Of a stretch of 64,000 nt of DNA, positions 25,669 through 64,000 are shown in pieces; the first letter of the stretch is position 1, and each line of letters begins with the position of its first letter. Made by a program: the position numbers and the translations under genes. The notes below the pieces were generated by a model. It made no database searches and was not told where the DNA came from. It was given only the letters and a program-made list of their open reading frames with translations. This stretch comes from Petaurus breviceps papuanus (lineage: Eukaryota > Chordata > Mammalia > Diprotodontia > Petauridae), in the NCBI GenBank assembly GCA_028583685.1, contig JAMXIF010001185.1, positions 362,997-426,996 on the forward strand, read 5' to 3'.

Positions 25669-26104
25669 CACTTTTTTATAGGTATCATACAATATATACT
25701 TGATGTCTAGGCTTCCTTCTGAGATGTAATATTGTTTTTGATTTCTAGTTTTAAAGGCAAGTAGTATCAAAACCTTCAACATAGTCCATCCTCCAGTTTT
25801 TAGTAGGAACTCCTCACCCCTTACAAGGGAATTAATATGAAAGTTTTGACAGTTCCTTAAAATATACACACTTATGCCAGGAAATGGGTAGATAGAAATA
25901 AAAAAGATACATATGAATGCCTTATAAGTCCCACAGTAATGACTAGAAGAATAAGAACTGCTATTACCTTACCTCTGTATGCCCCAATTTGATTGAAGAT
26001 CCCCTGAATTTCCTTAGTACATTAGAGTATCCTCATACTAATAATGTTCCCTCCAAAAAAAAAAAGGTAACTTTCCCCCACTCTCCTTAGCTTCCTTTTT
26101 CTGT

Positions 26105-26240
26105 TATGTATTATACTATTATAGTAACCTTCTTAAGGGTAGGGTCTCTCTTTCTTTTTATTTGTATTTGTTATGTCTATTGCTTAGCACAGTGCTTGGC
26201 ACATAGAAGGCACTTAATAAATGTTTATTGACTAATTTAT
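26105..26240 (+). mobile_element. L2 3' tail
   Basis: CTTAAGGGTAGGGTCTCTCT, TTGCTTAGCACAGTGCTTGG and CACTTAATAAATGTTTATTG are the L2 3' end. Confidence 0.85.
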
Positions 26241-26601
26241 CTCCCTGTATAGAATCTTTCTTCTCCCACAAAAAAGTTATCGATATTACCCGTTACCATT
26301 TATAAAAAGATTCCCCCTCTTTTTCTCTCTCTTTTCCTTTTCCTCTCAAACATCAAATATTTTATTTCCTCTCTTTCTAGATCTTCTCTTTGCTACCCCA
26401 TCCATTTAACTATAGCCCTTCTTGTTGATGGACCACAGGACTTATATTTCATTTTTTCCCTTTCCTTATCATTGCTCACCTTATCATCATGCTCACGTAT
26501 GCATATAGTAAGAATTAAATGAATGCATTTTCATAATAAATTAATCAACTAATTCATAGTCAGTCAATAAGCAAAATTAGCTCAAAGCAAAAGTATTGAC
26601 T

Positions 26602-26855
26602 GGGCAGTTAGGTGGCACAGGGGATAGAGTGCTGGACCTGGAGTTAGGAAGACTCATCTTCCTAAATACAAATCTGACCTCAGAAACTTATTAGGTGTAT
26701 TAACCTGGGCAAGTCATTTAACCCTGTATCCCTCAGTTTCCTCATCTGTAAAATGAGCTTGAGAAGGAAATGGCAAACCACTACAGTAACTTTGCCAAGA
26801 AAAACCCAAATGGGGTCACAAAGAATCAAACTTGACTTAAAAATAACTGAACAAT
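26602..26855 (+). mobile_element. Mar1-type SINE with clear target-site duplication
   Basis: GGGCAGTTAGGTGGCACAGG, CTCATCTGTAAAATGAGCTT, AAATGGGGTCACAAAGAATC. Flanked by AAAAGTATTGACT (26589-26601) and AAAAGCATTGACT (26856-26868), 12 of 13 matching. Unit 1 has the empty site near 23800. Confidence 0.93.
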
Positions 26856-27754
26856 AAAAGCATTGACTAAAGGAGCATTATAAGGAAAATAGTAAGAAAA
26901 TATCCTCCCTTCTTACATATCTGGGGCACACTATCACATAATTATGTCTGGTAACAAGAATAGTAGCATTCACATAAAGTATATTAAGAGAGAACTAGAA
27001 ATATATAGAACATATGTGGTTAACTTATTTCACATCTATCACATGAAGGTTCCCTAATGTTTTTCCTCTGACTACTGGGCAGGTTGCTTACCTGGAATTC
27101 TTAAGCCTGTTCTTCAAAGCAGTTACATTTCCAATAGCAAAATTCATTTGTCTTCTTGCCTTCCTGAAATCACACTGCTCAGATGACTCATTCCTTGACT
27201 CATTTGTTACCTATTCCCTGCTAGGTAGAGTATCTCCTGCTGGACACAGTATTGCTGCAAGATGTCATAACTAATATGGATGTGTGGGTTAGTAGAGAAG
27301 TAAATTATGCAGTAGGAAGCCAAAAGAGATTTCCTTTCAGGACCTAGATTCTTCTTCTCTACATATCTCACTTCTCAGCTGCCAGATATATTCCTTAGAC
27401 TCATCTCCTGTCTTGACACTTGCTGCCTCCTTAGAGAGTCCCTGTAGATTTTAAAAAGTTCTCTAGGGTATGGCTACTCTTTTACTAAGCAATGCTAGTT
27501 TTATTTTTCTCATTTTTCTTTTTTCATTCAACTTTGATCTTTGAACTCCTTTATATTTTGTAAAGGAATAACACATTTTAAGTCTTTCTTAACACTTCTT
27601 TTATGTACTTAACACCTCCTTAATTAGATTACCTTTCCCTTCTGTGATTTTGGCAACTGGACTCTAAGAAAAACCTTTGACCAGGGGTTCCTTTGTCCTC
27701 CCAAATTATACCATTAGATGAAGTATAAGCACCAATGTATGTAATGTGCTATTG

Positions 27755-29105
27755 CAGATCTGCACAATTTGGCAGTAAGTAGGGGCCAAAATTAAACCAG
27801 GCTGAACTTCCAGCCACAGATAGGTTTTAGTGACCCACTTTCCAAGTAAAGGTATAATTAATGATTAAACTATTTTGCAAATAAACCATGTTAAAAAGGA
27901 AAATTTCGATTAAAATAGATTAAATATACTTATTACTTAAGATTTTTATTTGTCATCAAATCACATTAGTGCTTAAAAAAACAACAATAAAACTGTCAAC
28001 CAGTACAAATTTCAACACATTTTTCAGGTTTTCTTACTGAATAGTTATACATTTATAATATAATACATTTAGTATTATAAAATAATACATTTAGTTAATG
28101 ACTCTTCTTGTCAGCAATGAGTTTATCATCAGCTACTCTTTGCTGCAAGGTCATACAGGACAAATATATTCTCCAAAACATTTTTAAAAAATCAGGATAT
28201 AATCCAGAAACTTCAGTATGCAAACACCTCTTCATGAAGATTCACCTTCAGTAAAAGATTTACCAGCAGAAGCAATTTCTTTAGAAATTTGAAAACTAAC
28301 CTTATTAGTCACCTCATTTTCTGAGTTTTCTTTTCGGAAAAAAAAAACTGTTGTTTCCCACTAAGATTTTTCAACAATGTAGACACTTTAATTTGTGTTT
28401 CATTGGTGTCCAATTTGCTTAAGTCAGGATGTTTTGATTGGAAATGGCAACAAAGATGGTATTCCTGCAGAATGGCTATTACTTCTTGGCAAAGAAGGAA
28501 CAATATTTTGTCTCTCATGTAAGTAAACAAAGATCTGTTTGTCCACTCTGGATTAAACACTCTATGTTCTAATTCGATCTTCTGTTTCTTTTTATCATCC
28601 ATTTTACAAAGTTACCCCCAAACTTTAATGTTAGAACAAAAAAAATCTTCACAGCAACTGCTCATATACAAAGAAATACTGAACTGAGTGACTGACCTTG
28701 GAGAGGGAGCCATGAAGTGAGGGAGGGGAAGAAGCACTAGCATTGTTGCCACTCATCACATAGTAGGTGTCAGCTGTGCTGGTGTGCGACTTCACTCACT
28801 TTGTCACTGTTCAACACCAGTAATGACCAGGGAAAAGATAATGATATGACTCTTACTCCTCTCAGACTGATAATGGTTGATTGCCACGGGTCACGTGACG
28901 AACAAGAGAGAGTGCAGTGGCAGCCCAACAGCCAAGTTACATGACAGGCACAGTAGTGACTAGGGAAAGGCAGGTTAAGTGGGGGCACAGATAAAACACT
29001 TTTTACATATTTACTTTCTTTTATATCATCTACGTTCTCCACAGGCTGCCCGAAATCCTTTGGCAGGCCGCTTGAGGCGTATGGGCTGTATATTGTACAG
29101 GCCTG
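27755..29105 (-). mobile_element. hAT DNA transposon, internally decayed
   Basis: The 1351 bp element has terminal inverted repeats: left CAGATCTGCACAATTTGGCA, right end reading CAGGCCTGTACAATATACAG on the minus strand. The 8 bp flanks TGCTATTG / TGCTGTCT fit a hAT duplication, and unit 1 of the segmental duplication keeps the empty site TACTGTCT near 24867. It carries a transposase remnant on the minus strand. Confidence 0.8.
28309..28602 (-). pseudogene. hAT transposase N-terminal fragment (BED-finger region)
   Basis: The 97-codon frame reads FNPEWTNRSLFTYMRDKILF, CQEVIAILQEYHLCCHFQSK and HPDLSKL, then LSGKQQFFF. This is the order of the BED-like zinc finger of GTF2IRD2/ZBED-type hAT transposases (F...W...F....G...CL.C....A..K..N...H....H). 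Only the second Cys of the expected C..C pair is kept (LLCQ). No DDE catalytic region follows, so the element could not move itself. Confidence 0.7.
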
Positions 29106-30339
29106 TGCTGTCTCTACAGAAATAAATCCTCCACAAGGTTCACTCAGTTTTGAGTCTCTCAGTGATCAGTGAAGGAAGATGTAGTAATTTATCTTCAACT
29201 TTGTAAGAAGTCGCTTGCAGGTTACAGATTTTACACCACCCAAATTTCATATATATGGCTAAGCTTTAAAGCTTTAAGGGAGAGATTTGCCATAACCTTT
29301 CCCACAGGTAGAGACTAAGGATGTTATCTATGTTATCTTTGTCAGAACCAATGAGCATAACATATAATGTAGCAATTGTTGTGGGCACTATTATTTGGTA
29401 TGGCAGGGAAAACGTGCTGGTTTTTGAGTCCTTATGTCTTTGAGGTAGAATGGTAAAGTTGTATCATTGGACTTACGAGAGAAAGGAAAATGAACAAATA
29501 TAAAACCCACCTGATCCATTACTTTGAGAATAATACATTATAGGATCAAACACTTCACACTAATTGTTACATATTTTACCCCATTGTTGTAATAGTCACC
29601 ATACAAGGTGGAGTTGCAACACTTTCGTCCAGCACTTGACTCAATATTCCAAAATCTGCTGTTATTCTCAAGGAGCTCTTTTTCCCCCTCAGCTAGCATG
29701 GGGAAGTTAAATGTTAGTGGCACTAGCAGTGTCAGGGTCAGAGGTGTCTACATCCCATTTTCCATACATATACAGTGGCTATAATTTCTCAGCTGCCTCC
29801 TGAGATACAATATTGGTTTCAGTGAACAATTTTATAGCTATACAGTATAAAAATTTTACACTTAGATTTTCTCTCATTTATGAAAACAAACTTCCTATCA
29901 TAGAGAAGATATCCATGCCAGTGACAGGAACTAGGAGTAAGACAAAAGGTTTAGGTGTGAGGGTTGCTATGGTCAACAGTAATTTTGACCAAAACAAGAA
30001 CACTTATTATTTTGCTTCTCTATGCTCCAGCATATAAGTAAAAATAATTCAAATAACTCATTAAGACGCTGAATCTTGAATTTCATGAATCCTGATCTTT
30101 CCTGGTATGTTATATTATCCTTGTACTCAATGTCTAATAACCCCCCTCCACCAAAAAAAACCCCAAAACATTATATTCCAATATCCACAGTGAACACTAA
30201 AATCCCAGTACAGTACAATCCTTGGAAAGGGAGACAAAGGACAAAACTACTATACCTTATACATTATACCCTTATCCTCCTGGCACAATCTCCAATTTAC
30301 CTTAGTGTTTCTTGATACCTACCACAGTTTTTAGTGTTT

Positions 30340-30590
30340 GAATTTTTGTTGTTTAGTCATTTCAGTCTTGTTGAGCACTTTGTGACTCTATCTGGGATTT
30401 TCTTGACAGAGATGTTGGAGTGGTTTGCCATTTCCTTTTCCAGCTCAATTTACAGATGAGGAACTGAGGCAAACAGGGTTAGGTGACTTGCCTAGGATTA
30501 CACAGCTAGAAAGTATCTGAGGCCAGATTTGAACTCACAAAGATGAGTCTTCCTAATCCCAAATAAACACTGTGCTACCTAGCTACCCAA
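30340..30590 (-). mobile_element. Mar1-type SINE, reverse
   Basis: TTGTTGTTTAGTCATTTCAG, CCATTTCCTTTTCCAGCTCA, TTACAGATGAGGAACTGAGG, GCCAGATTTGAACTCAC, TGTGCTACCTAGCTACCC. Confidence 0.92.
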
Positions 30591-30661
30591 AACATTTGTT
30601 TATTATGTACAAATAAGTATGTTCAGCACCAGAAAAAGGCAGACAGTCTCTACTCTTAGGG

Positions 30662-30915
30662 CATTAGTCAATTGTTTTTTCAGTGGTTTCTGACTCTTTG
30701 TGACTCCACTTGGGGTTTTCTTGGCAAAGACACTAAAGTGGTTTTGCCATTTCCTTTTCCAGCTCATTTTACAGATGAGGAACTGAAGCAAACAGGGTCA
30801 AATGACTTGCCCAAGTTCAAATAGCTAGTAAGTTTCTGAGGCCAGATTGGAATGCAGGAAGACAAATCTTCCTGACTACAGGTTGGCATTCTGTCCACTG
30901 TGCCCCTAGCTGTTA
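30662..30915 (-). mobile_element. Mar1-type SINE, reverse, next to the previous one
   Basis: CAGTGGTTTCTGACTCTTTG, GGTTTTCTTGGCAAAGACAC, CATTTTACAGATGAGGAACT and CCACTGTGCCCCTAGCTG, in the same order as 30340-30590. The small frame at 30603-30791 is just SINE sequence. Confidence 0.92.
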
Positions 30916-31114
30916 TTTGAATAGTCACCTAATAAAGGGCCTCTGCACCTCCCTGGAGAAACTGAAAGCAAAGGTACAGTGGAAGATGTGTACACTTTAC
31001 ACCCCTGTGACCCAGCAGAGTCTCTGCCTATTCTATAAATCCAAGGAATTAGATTTAGGGTCAAGAAATTATGGGTAGAGCAACTCTTAAAGATTTTATT
31101 TTCTACTTCTTTGA

Positions 31115-31345
31115 GAGCTCTGTCTCTTTCTCTGTCTCTGTCTGTCTCTCTCTCTGTCTCTCTGTCTGTCTGTATGTCTCTCTCTCCATCCTTTTTACAA
31201 ATGAATATTTAGGGGCAGCTAGGTAGTGCAGTGAATAGAGCACCAGCCCTGGATTCAGGAGGACCTGAGTTCAAATGTGACCTCAGACAGTTGACACAAG
31301 TATTAGCTATGTGGACCTTTCCTCCCCTGCCTCCAAAAATATTTA
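31115..31345 (+). mobile_element. CT/GTCT microsatellite followed by a tRNA-type SINE
   Basis: TCTG/TCTC repeats at about 31122-31185. The SINE head GGGGCAGCTAGGTAGTGCAG begins at 31211; the body is shortened after AGCTATGTGGACC. The rest of 30915-32500 shows nothing I can assign. Confidence 0.85.
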
Positions 31346-32499
31346 AATATTTACTGAGATGTATCAAGAAAAAGAGAAACAAATTGCTCCCCCCAATACC
31401 ACATCTGTGAATATTCTGTCTCCCATACTAACTTAGTCCCTGGAGAGAGAAAACTCAAACCTCAAGCAGTTTCTACATAGAATTACTAGAAAAAATCACT
31501 TCTCAATTCAGCATTATGGAGAGATGAGTTTCAAAGGATGAGTTGCTCTTTCTTTCCTTTTAGATGCTTTAAATTCATTTCAATGCCAGGTGGTTAATTA
31601 AGTGGTTAAAGACTGCTTCCCATCAGTACTGGCTGTCCCCAAAATTTATCACTAAGTCCAGCTGACCTTTTAAAACTCACCAGAACACAGCTTCACCTTA
31701 TGCCCTTTCATTTAAGAGCAGGAAAGAATGAAAAGGCAAGAACAGAAAGCCCTGTATTTGCAAAACCCATGAGGATGACTTGGTAGAGGAGATAGTAAAG
31801 TGATATGGAGCTCCTGCCAACATTGCTATCACAGCCTTCAGCAACAGCATGGCCATGTGCCCCTAGCTTGAGGGAGGGACAGAGACCCATCTCCCACCTA
31901 AAGGAGGAGCACAATGACTTGCCCTCCCTTGCTCACCAACAGAGAAAGAAAGGACTTATTCACTGATGTGATGTAAAGAACCTTCATGGGTTATCATGTA
32001 TTTGTCATTTAGGAATGCCATGATTGAATAACTACACTCAAAGGTCTCTTCCAGTTATGCTAGAGGTGGGATTTTTGTCTCTTTTTTAGTCCCTTGCAAT
32101 TGGGTTTTTTCTTCTCCAATGGCCCTGAGAAGGACCATCTTGGTTATAACTGCCCCAACTAACATCTCTTGTTGTATACAAATGAAGAAGGCTCCTTCCT
32201 GGTGGCTCCATTCCTGAACTTTGAGAGGTAGCAAAGCATTTTGGAATTCTCCTTGCCACTTATAGAAAGAAATGGGGTTAGGCGATAAGAGTATAATGCA
32301 CTCAATCTGTTACTCTTTTTTCAAGAACCACTTATTTGCCTCTTATTTGTCCATGGCTCTCAGGTTCTTCCACATGATTTCTTGTGGTATTCGTTAAGCT
32401 ATAACACATCCCACAGTATGCACATCCTCATCCTTATCCCAGCAATCATACTTTCAGGTTCATAAGGTATTTTATGTGTGTTATTTGATCCTCAAACAC

Positions 32500-32715
32500 T
32501 CTATGATAAAATATTTTTCAAATTTTGCAGATGAGGAAAGCTAGACCAAAACAAATTGAGTTGCATAGTTCACACATATAAAAATCCAAGATTGGATCTG
32601 AATTCAGTAAATCCTCATCAGATCAAAAAACAAAAACAAAAAACAGGTAGCTAAGTGATACAGTGGATATAGCACCAGTCCTGGAGTCAGGAGGACCTGA
32701 GTTCAAATCAAATGT
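32500..32715. mobile_element. MIR-like remnant and partial SINE
   Basis: TTTTGCAGATGAGGAAAGCT and GGATCTGAATTCAG (32520-32610) look MIR-like. CAGGTAGCTAAGTGATACAG..GAGGACCTGAGTTCAAATC (32645-32709) is the 5' half of a tRNA-type SINE. Confidence 0.7.
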
Positions 32716-32719
32716 GTGA

Positions 32720-34112
32720 TACAAAAGTACAGTACTCTATCCACTGTGACAATTATCTCACCAACTAAATGTTACATGGAATCACTCAGATTCTGGAAGG
32801 CCTCAGCTTCCTCTAACCTTAACTCTATCATCCTATGCCCTCAGAGTCTAAACCTTGAAGAACAAGTCCAGAAAAGTATTTGGCTTGTGTCAGTTGCCCG
32901 TTTATGTAAATTTAAGGTGGCATTTTTGGTTAATCCTCCCAGATCAATTAATTCTCTCTAGTCTAGCTTGATGATATCATTGCTCTGATGAAAGGCCCAA
33001 AGGAACCAGGCAGACAATGACTCTGCTTCCCTCTAGTGATATCTTTAGGAAAAATCCTGTATTTCATTTTGACTACCATTCCTTGCATCCTAGCAGGGTT
33101 CAGGCCCCTGCAGTTCTTCTATGCCTGATACCTCTCCTCATAGAAATAACATGATTAGCCTTATATAGGTAGCATTCATTATAGTCTTTGAAAACTTATA
33201 TCCATGTAGCACTTTGAGTTTTGCATTATGCTTGTAGATATAGGTGATATGGATATGGATAAAGATATATAGATATAGGTTAACATTTCTGTATTATCTA
33301 TATTCATATCATCTCTAGACTATCTCTATCTATCTATGTCTGTCTGTCAGTCTGTTTGTCTGTCTATCTATCTGCCTGTCTGTCTGTCTGTCTATCTATC
33401 TATATCCCTAGATTTCAGTAGTTCTCAAAGTGTAGTCCACAGCTTCATAGTAGTATGGTGATTCCCAAGATCCTTTTAGATTGTTTTTGCAAGGCAAAGA
33501 TCATTTGTTTTAGGGGAAACACTGAGATATTTAAATTTATAATAAAGTAACTAGTAAAAGATATATAACATGTAAGGAAAAGCTCTTTGAGTGATCCTCA
33601 GTAGTGTTTAAGAGTATAAGGAGGATGATGAGACCGAAAGGTTTGAGAAGTGCTAAAAGCAATAACTAATCTTTAGCATATGGAATAAATAAAATCTCTG
33701 TATTTCTTATTGAAGAATAACAATCAGACAGTGTTTTGCATGCAGCTAAGATCCAAATTTAATTCATTTACCCTACATTTATTTAGCAATATACAATCAA
33801 CAAGTATTTATTAAACTTCTATTATATACTAGAAGTTAGAAAGTCAGTTAGGAAACAGAATGAGAAAGACAAAAATGAAGCAGGATATATCTGTAGAAAT
33901 ATTATACTCTAGCACTATCATCAAGGAAAACAATATGAGTATGCACAAATTCTTACTGTGTGCACAGCATTGGGCCTTGTGAGGCCTTGAGAATAATTTT
34001 ATATTGTAATGTAGAGGCAAGAAAAAAGCAAAAAAAAAAGTGTCATTTAGCATTAAATCCATCTGTGTATATACATTATAGGAAGCCAATTTAAGCCAAA
34101 GGAAATACAGCA
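32720..34112. other. Downstream flank and probable 3' UTR of CRISP1; TCTG/TCTA microsatellite
   Basis: A TCTA/TCTG microsatellite lies at about 33305-33410. From 34112 down to perhaps 33780 is the likely CRISP1 3' UTR on the minus strand. A short old repeat-tail remnant (CAACAAGTATTTATTAAACT) lies at 33800. No other gene is seen. Confidence 0.5.
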
Positions 34113-63925
<29,813 letters not shown>

Positions 63926-64000
63926 CTGTTCCAAAAAGATATTTCAGCTTTAGGGTTTTTTTTAATTGTTATGTTGAAATATGATAATGTTGAAAAATTA

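Larger units (their letters stand above)
23765..26070. repeat. Tandem segmental duplication, unit 1
   Basis: Matches unit 2 (26540-30165) in the same order and orientation. Shared words include AGCTCAAAGCAAAA (23793 / 26578), TTGCTGCAAGATG (24186 / 27251), TCTTAACACTT (24491 / 27588), GCAGGGAAAAC (25103 / 29404), and CTCCAAAAAAAA against CACCAAAAAAAA at the ends (26052 / 30149). Identity looks like 60-70%, so the event is old. Without later insertions both units are close to 2 kb. I see no coding exon in either unit. Confidence 0.75.
26540..30165. repeat. Tandem segmental duplication, unit 2
   Basis: Second unit of the duplication described for 23765-26070. It is longer because it received a Mar1 SINE (26602-26855) and a hAT element (27755-29105) after duplication; unit 1 keeps the uninterrupted site for both. 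Confidence 0.75.

Noticed and set aside
29538-29723. Minus-strand frame with KCCNSTLYGDYY, considered as a small cysteine-rich secreted peptide
   Set aside because: The corresponding part of duplication unit 1 does not keep the frame or cysteines. There is no signal peptide and no beta-defensin spacing.
1-34000. Beta-defensin exons, expected near CRISP genes in other mammals
   Set aside because: No frame on either strand shows the six-cysteine defensin spacing. Short exons could still be missed by eye.

Overview
This is mammalian nuclear DNA, almost certainly from a marsupial. About 20 copies of a tRNA-type SINE with the head GGCAGCTAGGTGG and the body GTGTGACCTTGGGCAAGT..CTTAACCCCAATTGCC recur on both strands, together with the longer Mar1-type SINE. 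I recognise both as metatherian repeats. The rest is L1, ORF1-only (HAL1-like) elements, L2, MIR, hAT and Tc1/mariner-type DNA transposons, solo LTRs and microsatellites. No bacterial-style genes, CRISPR arrays or operons are present. The exact species cannot be read from the sequence; an Australian marsupial is plausible.

The one host gene I can support is CRISP1 (cysteine-rich secretory protein 1), on the minus strand. Six coding exons lie at 63797-63925, 57182-57272, 55222-55367, 45474-45571, 39375-39463 and 34113-34240. All have AG/GT borders and compatible phases. Spliced, they give 226 residues plus stop: a CAP domain with 6 cysteines, then a hinge and ion-channel-regulator domain with 10 cysteines. 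Only the signal-peptide exon(s) and 5' UTR are missing; they must lie beyond 64000. The five introns are 6.5, 1.8, 9.7, 6.0 and 5.1 kb and full of repeats. One processed pseudogene, RPS29, sits in the first of these introns.

Layout: 1-9.5 kb holds a solo LTR nested in a SINE, scattered SINE, MIR and L2 pieces and an L1 fragment. 9.5-20 kb is a pile of L1-related elements, including a 2.84 kb HAL1-like copy inserted in an older L1. 20.7-21.7 kb is a second solo LTR of the same family, in opposite orientation. 22-23.3 kb holds a short tandem duplication and an L1 fragment. 23.7-30.2 kb is an old tandem segmental duplication of about 2 kb per unit, whose two copies later received different SINE and hAT insertions. 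30-34 kb is SINEs and microsatellites downstream of CRISP1. 34-64 kb is CRISP1 with its intronic repeats: L1 tails, hAT and Tc1/mariner MITEs, a second HAL1-like copy, a dimeric SINE inside an L2, a large GGAA array with a 10-N gap, and a long L2.

Nothing here looks like a wholly new system. The most informative parts are the CRISP1 exons, which are too short and scattered to be seen as open reading frames of normal size, and the tandem duplication with its preserved empty sites.
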